Assembly: GCA_029891385.1 (NCBI GenBank)
Contig: CM057228.1
Coordinates: forward strand, 34,785,023-34,849,022
Direction: 5' to 3'
Source: Erythroxylum novogranatense
Lineage: Eukaryota; Streptophyta; Magnoliopsida; Malpighiales; Erythroxylaceae
DNA length: 64,000 bases
Within the stretch, counting starts at the first letter, position 1. Every line of letters starts with the position of its first letter. This document shows, one piece after another, positions 35,294 to 47,760 of this stretch. A program made the translations under genes and the position numbers. Below the pieces are notes generated by a model that made no database searches, was not told where the DNA came from, and saw nothing but the letters and a program-made list of their open reading frames with translations.

Positions 35294-35700
35294 TGTTAGA
35301 TAATTCCATTATTTGACCCATATATTTTGGTTTAATCATTTAAGTATATGAAATCCCAGTAGTTATTTGAATAAGAGATATTAGGTTTAATTAAAATAAA
35401 TAATGTGATGTATTTACATTGATGGAACGTAAAATAAGAATAATGAAAAGAGATGTTGTTTTAATTTTAAACTAATAACTACTTCCTCTCTCTCTCTCTA
35501 CCTATTAAGTTTTTCGTATCTCTTCATCAAACAATATACGGAAAATAATGAAACAAAGGTCAAAAGATAGCAAACAAATATAAGAATATCTTAAAGATTA
35601 TTGGAGATTATCTGCTCAAAAATATCAAAATATAATGGATCAAGGTATGCCTATGTTATTGCGAAAAATTGTTAGATTCTAAGATCCTATAATTTATATA
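35294..35700 (+). repeat. 3' LTR of outer Copia (end approximate)
   Basis: Starts TGTTAGATAATTCC after caagtgggagat and matches the first ~45 bp of 18130 onward. Beyond that the two copies have diverged too far to align by eye. It includes a short CT-rich tract (35474-35500). The 3' limit is a guess. Confidence 0.6.
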
Positions 35701-35995
35701 TTTAAATTTACATGATAAAATTTTCATGTTAGAAAGGTTACAATAAATACCACTCTTTTCTTTGTTTGCTTCAAGGGCAAACAACATACTAAATATCTTC
35801 AAGGCGGTCATGAATGAAGTTATGAAGCTTCCATCTACTGTTCAAAATAACTTTAGGTTGATTGTAAAGTTCAAGCTAATAATTTCTCGCTTCTTACATT
35901 TCATATGAAACTTGAATTGGTAGTTTCTTTACACTATCGTTTTAAGAAGTATGTTAAAGACTTCCATAATTTTTTTCTATTTTTACAACTTAACA

Positions 35996-36114
35996 AACAA
36001 CAACAACAACAATAACAACACTCAATAACAGTTTCATTGAGACACGGAGTCTAGAAAGATCTAGTAGTATGCAACTTTATCCCTACTCGGTAAAGATATT
36101 GTTTCCAATAGTTT
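35996..36114 (-). mobile_element. SINE remnant (minus strand)
   Basis: Reverse-complemented, the tract resembles the tail-side half of plant tRNA-derived SINEs of the TS/Au kind: gaaacaatatctttaccgag, a ...gggataaagttgcatac... tract, then ctagactccgtgtctcaatg, ending in a TTG-rich tail (plus-strand caacaacaacaac at 36000-36012). The tRNA-like head is not clear. A related copy in the other orientation lies at 46130-46243. Confidence 0.6.
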
Positions 36115-37199
36115 CACATACAATGCATATCATTTTTTACACCTTAAGAAAAATCATAGATCAGTTTTAGGTTTTCTATTTTGTTTTGAAAATATGATTT
36201 TATTACTAACTCACTATTGCTAATTTTTAGTACTAATTAATAATAAAAATTATGACTGATACAATTTAATTATTAAATTATTTTAAAATAAAATATTTTA
36301 AATTTTATCATATTTAATAAATTAAATCTAAAATATCTTAAAGTAGTTAATTATGAAATATTAAATATTTAATTCTAAATAATAACATTAGTTTTAACAA
36401 TTAAAATATATGTTAGTAAATAAATAATAGTTTAAAATAAAGTTGTACGAATTTTTCTTATTTTAATCATTTATTTTGATAAAAGATAATTATTTTATTA
36501 TTCATATTTGTTAATAAATATTAAATGACAGATTAAGATAAAATAACTTAATTAATGCATAAATTATATCTCTAGCTTTTATTTAATATTTAATTACTTT
36601 GTTATAACAAAAATATAATCATATTAATATTAATAATTAAATAATTTTTATTTATATAAAAAGAAATTATATTAATCCAACATATAAAATGCAGTTGTTG
36701 TGAATGTAACAAACAATTTACTCTATGTTAATACTCTTGGTGTGGAGCACCACGTAATTGGACTAATATTGTTGGTGTGGTCCCTGTGGAGTACCACGTA
36801 ATTAGACCTTGTTTTACGTTAATAGATACACATAATCTAATAAAGTGAATACTTAAATAAAATAACAAATTTAAATTAGATATTACGTAATTAATATTTA
36901 ATTTTCGTGTTGAAATGTTGCATATTTGGTTGACATCATTTATAGTTTAAATTAATATTATAAATTTAATCAAAATTTTAGATTAAAATATAATATATTT
37001 TTTTTTTAAAAAAAAAAGGTACAAGTGAAACGGTTGTATTTTAAGAACTATACTTTTCCCTCGTAAAGGAAAAGACAAGACAAAATCATGAAAGTCGTGA
37101 ATTGATTTGAAACATTGGGCTCAAAAGCAGAAAAGTTTTGAAAGGGTCCCGTTAAACGACCATAATGACTCGCTACCAACAGCAAAAGAGACTGCGAGG
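36115..37199. other. AT-rich spacer, no gene seen
   Basis: Strongly AT-rich sequence with no coding signal. A small direct duplication, tggagcaccacgtaattgga and tggagtaccacgtaattaga, lies at 36745-36814. A poly-T then poly-A stretch is at 37000-37017. Confidence 0.6.
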
Positions 37200-37221
37200 C
37201 ATCTAACGGAATACAATCATC

Positions 37222-37227
37222 CACGTG
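37222..37227. promoter_or_regulatory. G-box (CACGTG) upstream of the kinase gene
   Basis: CCACGTGT, a G-box/ABRE-type core, lies about 310 bp before the kinase start codon. Motif identity is direct; function is inferred from position. Confidence 0.4.
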
Positions 37228-37377
37228 TACGGACAAAAAGATCCATGTGATCCCTTGAAACCCCACCTTAAACCCACATCTCATTTGAAGTTGGTAAGAC
37301 ACAACACCTCCCTTCTCTCTCCAAAACTTGGCTTCAGTTTTACAGTCATATCCGTTACACGCGCACACAGAGGAGGC

Positions 37378-37402
37378 GAGAGAGAGAGAGAGAGAGAGAG
37401 AG
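37378..37402. repeat. (GA)n microsatellite in the kinase 5' leader/promoter
   Basis: About twelve GA units 130 bp before the start codon. GA/CT tracts are common in plant core promoters and 5' leaders; no TATA box was obvious nearby. Confidence 0.8.
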
Positions 37403-37403
37403 C

Positions 37404-37463
37404 ATGCAAATTCTGAAGCATGTCTTATTTTTTTCCCACTTTTCACCTTTCATATTTGCTTAA
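37404..37463 (+). CDS. Possible upstream ORF (19 codons) before the kinase ORF
   Basis: An ATG directly after the GA repeat opens a 19-codon frame that stops at 37461-37463, 69 bp before the main start. A second upstream ATG at 37420 opens a frame that overlaps the main start and ends at 37638. If transcription begins upstream of 37400 these would precede the kinase ORF and could lower its translation. There is no direct evidence for the transcript start. Confidence 0.3.
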   Translation: MQILKHVLFFSHFSPFIFA

Positions 37464-37531
37464 TTCACATGCAAGCGACGTCTCTCTTTCAACTTTCTCA
37501 AGTTCCACTTGGAGTTTGACTTTTCGCGATC

Positions 37532-40500
37532 ATGTCCCAGGCTGGAGGTCTAATATCGGAGGTCGAAGCAGTGATAAATTTTTTGCGGAAGAACGGATTA
37601 ACAGAGGCAGAGTCTGCTCTCAAGGAGGATATGATTGAGAAAACTGAGCTGGGTTCTTTCGATTTCGAAAAGTTTTTGTTTGAGTTGCCGCCGGTGAGAA
37701 TTCCTGCTAGTCTCGGGCGACAGGATGTTGAACCTGACATTGGTGATGCACGCTCGAGAGCGAATTCTGGGTCCACCTCGGATGATGAGTTCGTGAGCTT
37801 GGATTCTTCCACAAGTGATGTTTGCTCTTCAGGTAATATGATAATTGTACTAAATCTTTTTCCAGTACTGATCAAAAGCTAAATATTTACATCTACTTCA
37901 GCTATATATTCATAACTTGCAAGTTTCGTTTAATATGATGAACTGTAAGATACATTGTCTGCGATCTTTAGACGCTAAACTTGGAATTTGATCTTTTGCT
38001 TGTGTGTGGAGGATCTAACTCAAGCAGAGGCTTGTGATAAGACCTAAATATTTATTCTTTTGAAATTTTAAGTTTCTATATTATGTAAGGTTGCAGAGTA
38101 CACAAGATTCCTCATGACTTCAATCCACCATTAGGAATGCCATCATTTCTCAGCAACTAGCGAGAAACATATGTGAGACACTTAGACACGCACATACTCT
38201 AGGTTCTTCCTAAGGTTTCTCAATTTCTTTTAGGAATCTTAGTTTCGATAAATTTGCGTCAAAGTGGCACCTTCATCAAATCGTCAGGGTTGCAATTCGC
38301 ACTCTGACTCCGTTCCTATTTCTGCAGAATTTACCAATCCGTATGGACTGCGTTCTGCATCTCAGGATTCAGAAAGTTCATCTGAAACGTATTCTCAGTT
38401 CGGCACAGCACGTGATTATCCCGACTTTGATAAGCAAAATGATCTATTTTGGTCTGACGACAAAGATGAAGGCTGCTTCATGACTCCTACCTTTCAGGTG
38501 CCAGATTTCTATGGCTCGCAAAGTGAAGACAAGTTTGTAATGACAGCAGAAACTAAAAGACAATATGAAAGTCCACTGAATACATATAAAAGATATGAAG
38601 GATTTAAAAAAGAGACAAGCCCTGATTGCTTCGACAAACTTTGCCTTGCAAACAATATTTTGGATGAGCAAAATGAGCCTCAAGCAAGTGAGTATTTCTC
38701 TTGTGCAAAGGAACACAATGAAGGAGGTGTTGCAGGCGTTGGAGGTTCAAACCCACCACTTTGCAAATGCCATTTGGGAGCTGGTGGAAATTATAGCTGG
38801 GATTCTGTTGATAATATTTACCTAAGCTCCAAAGAAGCTGATTTTGATCATTTTCAGATCAAACTTGGGGATCTTTCTGCTTATTGGAATATAGATCCTC
38901 AACACAATGAAAGCAAGAAAATCACGTATTCTTCTGAAAATGTTTCTACCAGTGACCAGAATGGGGGGTTTAAAGATCGTTCTGAAATCATACAAAATGT
39001 ACTTGACGATGAAGTTGGAGATGATAAAGGAGTATACACAGGAGAGGAGGTAGCCAGGCCTGCCGCTAATGGAGAGGATGATCTTGATGATGAACTTCTG
39101 ATGTATGGCACTCAGGAGGATGAATACGAAGTATTCAACCTAAGAATCATTCACAGGAAGAACAGGTTTGTAGGAGATGATAAAGTTTTTGTTTTCTTGT
39201 TGCATCAGGGCATAACATGTTTGCTAAGGATTACTAGCAATAACTTTGACATAACAGTACTATTTTAAATGTGCAGCAATTGGTAAAACTGTTTTCTAAT
39301 TAAAAAAAAAGTTCTCTTGTTATGCCAATTCTTCTAGGATTGCTATGTTATGTAAACACAATATTATTGTGATCTTACTTCATTAGTCTGTATAAAGTTA
39401 CTGTCTTAATCAATTATCATTATGTTGAATTCCACAGAACTGGATTTGAGGAGAGCAAGGACCTACCTATTGTGCTAAATACTGTCATTGCCAGCAGATA
39501 TTATGTTACAGAATATCTTGGTTCAGCTGCTTTCAGCAAGGTTGTTCAGGCGCATGATCTTCACACAGGAGTAGATGTTTGCCTGAAGATAATAAAAAAT
39601 GACAAAGATTTTTTTGATCAAAGTTTAGATGAAATCAAACTTCTAAAACTTGTAAACAAAAATGATCCAGCTGATGAACGCCACATTTTGCGTCTTTATG
39701 ACTACTTCTATCACCAGGTATGTCTTGATTAGTTGGCAGTTGTTTATGTACTGCATATAGTTGCTGAAAAGGATGCTCTTCGTGTCTTTAATTAGTAAGC
39801 TTACGCCCATAATGCTGTACTACTGCCTGTCTGACAATTTCAGTAAGCACACGTCGAACAAGTGTGAACTTTTGTCTTTTCTCTGATCTTCTTATTTGTA
39901 AGTCTCTTGTGTATCATCTAGGGCAGGCTTCTTCTCCGAAAAATGCTGTTCCATCTTCACACTCTTTTCTTTTAGCTTCATTTATGGTGATTAGCATGAT
40001 CAGTGTTATCAGCAGTTCCTGTGGAAGCAAGTGTCTAGCATTCTGGGTCTTGCAGTACAGCTCAAAATTCTCCTGCAGCATAGATGATAAGGTCTATAAG
40101 TGCTAATTGAGGCATGTAGTTACCATTGACGATATTCCCTTTTCCTAAGACGAATATCACAGCTAGGAGCCCTCACTGTTAAAGGATATATAGAAACTAG
40201 GTTTCTTAGGTAGGGATTTACGCATTATACATGGATTATAAGTTCAGTTTTGTCAGCATGCTTAACTTTGCATCACTCTTCAAAGATGGATCTGAAGTGT
40301 TGTTACAGCTATCATTGCCATTTGACTTTACCATGTATTAAATAAACAATACAGGAGCATCTGTTCATAGTTTGTGAACTCCTAAAGGCAAACTTGTACG
40401 AATTTCAAAAATTTAACCAAGAATCAGGTGGTGAAGCTTACTTCACATTGAGCAGATTGCAGGTCAGTATTATGAGTTTTCAACTTTTGTAGTTGCGAAA

Positions 40501-41701
40501 CAATTTTTACAGGCATTTGGGTTCATATATTTCAGGTATTTCAGAAACCAAATTGTGCAAATTTCCGTTACTGTAATAGACAGGAAGAAACATGTATAAT
40601 TTTGGGCTCTTGATTGGTTGTTTCACAGGTCATAACCCGTCAATGTTTGGAGGCGCTGGAATACTTGCATGGCTTGGGAATTATTCATTGTGATCTAAAG
40701 CCTGAAAATATACTTATAAAGAGTTACAACAAATGTGAGATAAAGGTTATTGATCTTGGAAGCAGTTGCTTCAAGTCAGATAATTTGTGCCTTTACGTGC
40801 AATCTCGTTCCTACAGAGCCCCTGAAGTCATTCTAGGTCTTCCATATGATGAAAGGATTGATATATGGTCTCTCGGATGCATCCTGGCTGAGCTATGCTC
40901 TGGGCAAGTATGTCTTAGCTATCCTCTGTTGCATTCCTTTAGTAAAGCTTTGTGGTATAACTAAGCCATAATATGTTCCATGAGTGAATTCAACAAGTTA
41001 AAAAGCTTGATTCATTACATAGTTTTATCACTAATTAATTCTTAAATGTATCCATCTATGTCAGGTGCTGTTTCCAAATGATGCCGCTGTGATGATCCTC
41101 GCACGGATGATTGGGATGTTTGGCCCCATTGATCTGGATATGTTAGAGAGAGGACAGGAAACCCACAATTACTTTACAGAAGAATATGACATCTATCACA
41201 TGAATGAGGTTTGTCATTTTATTTCTTTTGTTGTAGTCAACAGACTGCAGTGCCATTCTCATTAGCTGTATCCAAATTGGCAATAGGGCATACGTTGCCT
41301 CTGGACATTGCACATCCTTGTCTAAAGAAGAAAATTTTGTGGTCCATCCTGGAGTTGAGTAACTAGTTGTGCAAGGCTAAATCTGCTATGATTATATAAA
41401 TAATGATTAAAGGAAATTGTCTTCACCCTTTAGATCAAGGCCTCCCCTAGTAGATATGTTAGAAAATGGTAGATTCTGAAATTGGTAACTCCATAACTTT
41501 GACCTTGCTCTCTGCTTCCAGGAAAACCAATTAGAATACATAATACCTGAGGAGTCCTCATTGGAGCAGCATCTGCAAATTTCCGATGTTGGACTTACCA
41601 ATTTCGTGAGAAGCATGCTTCAGGTCAATCCTCTGATGCGACCAACTGCGAAAGAGGCATTAAAACACCCTTGGCTCTCACATTCATTCGAGTTCAAGTG
41701 A
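37532..41701 (+). CDS. DYRKP: DYRK-type protein kinase (plant DYRKP group)
   Basis: Dual-specificity tyrosine-regulated kinase of the CMGC group. I read seven exons: 37532-37832, 38328-39165, 39438-39717, 40355-40462, 40629-40907, 41065-41208, 41522-41701. All junctions are GT/AG and phases agree, giving 709 residues. The N terminus (about 8-35) resembles a LisH dimerisation motif, as in plant DYRKPs. Residues ~60-370 are acidic/Ser-rich and variable. The kinase domain starts near Y402 with loop GSAAFSKV (408-415) and ATP-binding K430. The catalytic loop is HCDLKPEN (529-536, Cys in place of the usual Arg), the metal motif is DLG (551-553) and the activation loop is [11 protein letters not shown] (Y565). 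The DYRK YxY motif has lost its first Tyr (C563) but keeps the second, the autophosphorylated one. The 3' acceptor of exon 2 (ttcctatttctgcag) beats an alternative at 38264. Substrates are not readable from sequence. Confidence 0.93.
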
Positions 41702-42189
41702 GTAGGGATCTGGTACCTGTTCAGGATCAGTCACAGAGCTGAACAACCAGCTTTCTGTGAGCACTCGGAATGCAACCATGCCACTTTGGATACAAGTATA
41801 GCACCCACTTATCAATCGACACCTTATCATTTCTACTGTACAGAAAGCGTTTTTTTTTTTCATTTTTCTTTGGGATATCTTTTCCATCCCTTCACTTACT
41901 GGGAGCTTAGAACTAGTGTAAACAATTGATTTGGAAACAAAAGAGAAGAATAATACCATTCATGTTCATTCTTGTCACCCAAAACTTATTGTTGGTTGCA
42001 CCTGATCCACTTTTCTTCATATTTCAAGATGTTTACTATGATCTTGGGTATTATCAATGCAGGACACAGCAAATGTTGAAGGTTGACATGTTTGTCTCGT
42101 TCCAAAAAACACCACGAAATTATCGGAAAGAATTCTGTTTCGTATAGAAATTTTCGCTCGCCAGAGAAAGTCATCGACTAGTAAGGATC
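41702..42189 (+). other. 3' UTR and downstream flank of the kinase gene
   Basis: Non-coding sequence after the stop codon, moderately AT-rich, with a T-rich run at 41851-41860. No clear AATAAA signal. The 3' UTR end cannot be fixed; short open frames on both strands have no recognisable content. Confidence 0.5.
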
Positions 42190-43495
42190 AAACAAAACAT
42201 CCTTACTCATTATAATTTTAAATTTCTCTTATATCCTCATAGATTGATCTTCAAATTGTATTGTAAAAATTTGATCGAGTTGTCAAAAGCCCTCAAAATA
42301 ATTCTAATTCTCTAACTTTTTGTAATAATTATGAAACCAGGGCGAATCTCAATAGAATTAATTACTAGTTTCTCAATTTCAAATAAAGTTTCGATCAATT
42401 AATTAATTAACTAAAAACAAAGAATCAAATTAAATCAACTGTGTATAGAGTGAGAAATTCAAGAATACTAAATTTTGATTCAAGGAAAGATATCATCTAA
42501 TTATAACATTGATAATTAGTCTAAGAATAATATTTATCACAATTCAAATAGTTAGTTCAAAACATATTAGGATAGTCATAATAAGTTTCAAAATTTTCTA
42601 AATTAATTATTCAAACCTAACATCTAAACTAAAACTTACCATCAATTGATGAGTATGATAGCATTCCATATCAATTAAATGATAGCAATAAGATTGATGA
42701 AAAGACTAAACTCTAAATTAAATAATCGATATAGATGCAACTATTTAACTTTGTTTTCTTGTTTATCATAAGTTAAATATACAAATTAATAAATAACTTA
42801 TGTGCTATTTGTATCAATCCTTCATGATAATTATAGATCATTGAATTTATGAATAACGTTAGAATAATCAATATTAAATTAATTTATCATATTAATCTAT
42901 ATTAATCATTCATAAAATATAAAAACTTAAAACAAAAATACTTGAATTAAAATATGAATAAAAGTTTAGAACAAAACTTCATATGGTTACAACTAAAAAT
43001 TCGATCCGCCTTGAATCAAAATAATTGAGTTTAGTTACACATAACTTTAGTTCCAACATCAAAAATAGAAGAAATATGAAAAACTAAGAGAAAAGTAAAA
43101 AGAAGAATGATTGATTCCTCTCTGGAGAGGCAGAGAACATCCCTTTTATAATGTTTTCCTACTATAAATTTAATCTTATCCTATCTTGCAAAAATGCCTA
43201 TCTAAAACAAATCTCAATTCCTTCATTATAAGGATAGAAACAAGTTTTCTATTTAAACTTCAAATCTTCAAGTAAATTTAGCACTAAGTTTTGTCTCCTC
43301 TTATGCACTGCATTAATCTATCCACTTTATCCAAAATTCGTGATTATTACTAGTAATATTCTAATTTGATGTAATCACCACTTTTCCTCTCATAAAACAA
43401 AACAAACATTAATTTTCCTATTTAAGCACCAAAATATATTCGAAACATAAAAGATAATTTCAATTAATTTAACAAGATAATATTTTACCAAAATC
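42190..43495 (-). repeat. 3' LTR of the Athila-like element
   Basis: On the minus strand it runs from about 43495 (after the gaggacaag/purine region) to about 42190. Positions 42750-43330 match 49495-50030, and 43315-43495 matches 60905-61085. The part below 42750 has no second copy because the 5' LTR is truncated there. Both ends are approximate. Confidence 0.6.
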
Positions 43496-44759
43496 TCCCA
43501 TACCGAACTTATCTTGTCCTCAAGCATTCATCAATTCAACACATCAATCATTGTTATAATAACTTCTCATCTCCTTTCATGTTATCCAAAAATATCCAAA
43601 AGCTAATTCACATTAAAGATTTAAGATAACATAGCAATCGAGAAACTAAGCTCTCTTAGGACACATTGATAGAATTAAAACATAGCATCTCAATAATTCC
43701 ATCAAAATCAAATGAAACAAAATTTCACATCTTTCATCAATTTCACTTTATACATTCAAAAGTGTTTAGGGTTCATTAAGCTCTCAAATCAAAGTACATA
43801 GAGTTATTTTCCTAAACTTGCTTATGAATTATATCACCGCCACTTAACAAAGATGAATATAATGTATAAATCTATGGGACTTAATAAGGGTTGTAACATG
43901 ACTTGGGTAAGGTATGATTGAAAAGAAGTTTTTAGGTTAAATAAATTGAAGGAAATTATTCAAACACTTATCCACACAAGTTTCAACTTAAATGAATCCA
44001 AAATTTGATTCAAATAACATCCCTTTCAATCCCTTTTTTCTTTTTTTTCTCTCTTTTTTCTCTTTTATCTTTCTTTTTTAAAACAAAAATATCAAAGAGG
44101 AGATTTTTTTATACTTCTCCCCCATTCTATTGAAAAAATAAAATAAAATAAAATTCAAAACAATGCAACTTGAGTGAACTAATTTATTTTTTTATGGAAA
44201 TAGTCAAAATCTTATGCAAATAAGCTTTGAACAATTTCTTCAATTTTGGGGCTCAAAATTATTAAAGAGATCAATAAAAGAAGGAAAATTTTGGCTTGTA
44301 ACAAGGTTATTAAACAAGAAAAGAATGGGTAATGCTCAAATTGGTTTTCTAGGTATAAAAAGTAAGGCATGATTGTTTAGGTAAAAAAAATGATTATTCT
44401 AGATGCTCTTATAATCTTTATACACAAATTCATCAAAAAATATGGTCTTAATATGTATTCAAAAGCAAGTTCTAGCATAAACAAGCTATGTTTGATAACA
44501 TAAATCAAATAGATATGTATGAGCACAAATGTGATGAATGTTCTTGGGCTTAAAGCTCACTTAGGTGTCAAAATTCATCAAGTCTTACATACTTTCTTTC
44601 AAAAAAACCAATAAGATCTTAAAATAAATTAATGAAAACACTAATCATACTTGTCTCTCTCATGAATTATTTCTTAAACTGAAAATGTGTCCTAACTTAA
44701 GGATTATTTATAAACAACACTATCCTAAAGAATAATTAATATATGAATTATAGTATCAT

Positions 44760-45900
44760 GAGTAGAGCCTGTTGTAGTCCTATCGCTGTTTTCATTCAGA
44801 TTTAGGTTTGTTTCTGTTTTTTTCGATCGGCAATCGTTTCAGGAACTCGATGATTTGCAACAAACCAAGCCATCTTTAGTCTTTGGCTTGGTCTTCTTTT
44901 CAAACCCCAAGTCTCTGTCCTCAAGTTTTGTACAAGGTAATCAAGCATGGATCTTTTTCTATGTATATACTCTAATGGGTTTTATTATTTTGGAGTTCTT
45001 CTTCAATTTGGATGTGAAAGATTGGTTCTTTAAGACCATCAGCTTTAGTTTGATGATATGAAGTATGAATGGATCTAGTCATGTTCTTGTGCTGATGACC
45101 TGTGGCTTGTCTTTGATTGTCTGATTTGTAGTTCCTGAATGTAGATTTATGCTGGATTGTCATTTGGTTTTGGTAAAAAAAATATGTCTTTTGTTTCACT
45201 TCATAATCGAGTTCCTTAGCTGATGTTTATGTGTGATTGAAAGTGAAGTAACTTGTGCAAAATCAAGATTCAGATTTTGCTTTGCCGGGTGATTAATTGT
45301 TCAATTTTATTCTTTTGGAGATAAAAGTAGTTAAGTTTTGTGAAAATTTTAGTTGGCAATAGTGTTGATTTGTAGTTTAGTTTTTACAAAAATACTTTAA
45401 GATATATAGAGATTGTTGCGCCCTTTTGTGCAAAGAGATTGTTAAGATTATGGCCAGTGCTACTCCAATGCACAGATTGACAAAAACATTATGCCCTTTT
45501 CTTCGACGAGATATGTAAGCAGGCGGTTTTTTTCTAGGATTGAATAAGAGATATGTAAACGTTACTCTCCCTCTTTCTTGGCGCTCTCACCATCTTCCTT
45601 CTCCGTAGCCTCCTGTTTTTAAGTATGATTCTTGATTAATAAGTTTCTTCTGCTTTGATGTTTTCTGGGTTTTGTTGGGTTTTCTGAAATTCATGTTCTT
45701 TATAGTTTTTTTCCTTTTGATATTAACTTCTTTGTTTGATTTAGTGTTTAATGCTTTATGGGTTTGATTATGTGGATCTCTTTGCATATGATATTGTTGG
45801 GTTTATGTCAAGATTAAATTTTTATGCTTAATGAGTGTTTCTACATGTTGAGTCAAAGTCGAGTTTTTTGATGTTTTATTGCTCTCTTATTATCTACGTA
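44760..45900 (+). other. Gene-like but unassigned block
   Basis: This tract is less repetitive than its surroundings and has 5'-exon character: 44840-44940 is open and followed by a donor-like caag|gtaatc, and 45560-45625 is CT-rich like a 5' leader (ctctccctctttcttggcgc). I recognise no protein. It could be a captured gene fragment or the 5' part of a decayed gene inside the Athila remnant. Confidence 0.3.
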
Positions 45901-46129
45901 TTGGTACTTTTCTACGATAAAGAGATGATATATTTTGTTATATTTTAGTTTTAAAATATATTTTATTTTAAAAGTCGAGTTCTATTCTATATGTTATATG
46001 TCATATTTTATATTTTTATTTATTTTTATTTATGTATTTATTGTAATTTTATTTACATTATTTTTTAATATGCCAGTTTTACTTATTTACTCTTTAACAT
46101 GCATCACTCTTTTATTGTCACAACTGCAT

Positions 46130-46243
46130 ATGAGTCTATCAGAAATAGTCTCTCTATTATGTAAGGATAAGGTTACATACTATCAGACTTCTCCGGACTC
46201 CGCTTCATTACGGGACTTCATATTGGGTGTAATGATGATGATG
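46130..46243 (+). mobile_element. SINE remnant (plus strand)
   Basis: The tract resembles the 3' half of plant tRNA-derived SINEs: agaaatagtctctctattat, gtaaggataaggttacatac, tccggactccgcttcattac, then ...gggtgtaatgatgatgatga. It ends in an ATG/TGA simple tail like the TTG tail of such SINEs. It is embedded in the Athila remnant. A 131-codon open frame crossing it is low-complexity upstream and not a gene. Confidence 0.55.
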
Positions 46244-47131
46244 AGTCCAAGAAAAAATCACAAAGTTTATCATAATGTAAACACTCGCTTCCCTAACCTA
46301 AATCATATATTGTCCTTAATTTATGAATAAGATACACACATCTAAACAAAAATAAAGCACCTAATAGAAGACACCTTGAGGTGTGAGCATCGAAAAGGAG
46401 ATGTATTATGGTGTCTGTGGGCATGGAAGTATCATGTGGCACATAACTAAATTGTCTCTTTATTTTTCAATCTTTCACATCCTTTAGCTATTCAGACGTG
46501 CATCTGATGGGTAAACAATAAACTAGTCTAGAAAATAATGAAAACAACCTAATAATAAATAAAATTAAAATGAAAGTAAAGAAACTAAAATTAATTAATC
46601 AAAAGGGAGGAAAAATAAATAGATTATAAATAGAACATCAGTACAATACTAGTGGGTCTTGGTGGCTAGAGTTGCATCTAGTGGTTGGCTAGGGTGTTTG
46701 CAACTATTAGGAGACAAGACTTGGGCTGGATGCTGAAAAAGAAACACAACAAATTATTTTTGTTTTTAATTAAAAGATCATTATTTTATTTTATTTTTAA
46801 AAATCGTTTTATTTAATTGTATTTTTATTTTTAAAAGTTGTGTTAAAAAAACAAACAAACTACTAACATTTATAAGGCGTGATCTCGTGTTATGAGATTT
46901 AGTATTCTTGAATTTTGAGCCTTTGATCCTAACAATTAAATTACATAAAGTGAGATCACGTCTTATAAAATTTAGTATTGTGGGATTTTAAGACCTATTT
47001 TCCCTTAAGATAATAAACTAATTTCTCATAAATACAAAAACTAATAAAAACTATTATATTTTGGTTTGTCTTCCAAAAAGCACAATTGTTTAATGTCGTT
47101 ATGCTCAGTAAGGCTTATTCTTCCCAAACTT

Positions 47132-47760
47132 TTATATAATTGCAGTTTTGTACTCATTAAGTAATGCTAGTAGCCTTTCCTCTTGCCATATAGCTAACTT
47201 TTTTGAAAAGATTGCAAGTAATGACTCTCCATCACCCAAATAGACATACTTTATGTGATCAAATAACGTCTTCAATTCTATCTTCGAGGCCTGTAAAACA
47301 AAAGGTAACATTTTCTTTTTAGTTATAATAAGTTTATCATTCAAAGTTTTTGAATCTATTAGCATTGCTGATAATGATTTTACAACTTCACAAGTTTCAT
47401 CAACTTGCTCGTTCACTCCCGATTTAGCCTTAAAGGCCAACTTATCTTCAACACTTTCTTCTTTAAATATATTCTGCACAAATGAATCTAAAATATTCTT
47501 ATGATAAATAGACTGGAAATCATTAGAGACAACAAAATTGAAGCTAAATGTTCAACGCTATCTCCATCTATTTTCAAGATGTGAAAACTCACTGGAAATA
47601 CCAAACTGTTAACTTGGACTAAAACATCCTCAATAACTCTAATATGATGTACATATGAACGATTAGTTAGTTTAATAATCACATTAGTTTTTTGCAAAGA
47701 ACTTGGATTTAAAACTCAGTAAATTGAGTATAATATGACATTAATAGATGCATCTAAGTT
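47132..47760 (-). pseudogene. Athila protease-to-RT linker region
   Basis: Minus strand: the upstream piece (47488-47697) contains VIEDVLVQVNSLVFPVSFHI, the conserved tract at the protease of Athila-type elements. The second piece (47132-47479) contains LFDHIKYVYLGDGESL and EERLLALLNEYKTAI, the well-known linker before RT. A frameshift or stop separates them near 47485, and the sequence leaves the retroelement just after 47132, before the RT catalytic core. The lineage call rests on family motifs known to me, not on a search. Confidence 0.8.

Larger units (their letters stand above)
18130..35700 (+). mobile_element. Outer Copia retrotransposon (old, interrupted)
   Basis: The left LTR begins at 18130 and the right LTR at 35294, both with TGTTAGATAATT followed by a shared cccatatattttggtttaat. 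The right copy is preceded by a purine tract (caagtgggagat, 35282-35293). Decayed gag, protease, integrase and the start of RT lie at 19035-21755. The rest of RT and RNase H lies at 33654-34912. The gap is a complete second Copia element (21756-33653). The two LTRs are strongly diverged after the first ~45 bp, so this is the oldest Copia layer. The right-hand end is not sharply defined and is given as about 35700; no convincing target duplication or primer-binding site was found. Confidence 0.75.

Noticed and set aside
37048..37446. 132-codon minus-strand frame upstream of the kinase gene
   Set aside because: It crosses the promoter and the GA microsatellite (hence its Ser/Leu run), with no motif or splice context.
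38264..39268. Long open frame starting with a GTG at 38264 taken as an independent gene
   Set aside because: The conserved part begins at the strong acceptor 38328 and ends at donor 39165; outside those limits it is intron read-through of the kinase gene.
41065..41265. Separate short gene at kinase exon 6
   Set aside because: It is an in-frame exon of the kinase domain with matching splice sites at both ends.
45935..46330. 131-codon hydrophobic frame
   Set aside because: Low-complexity AT-rich upstream part fused to a SINE remnant; no start context or family.
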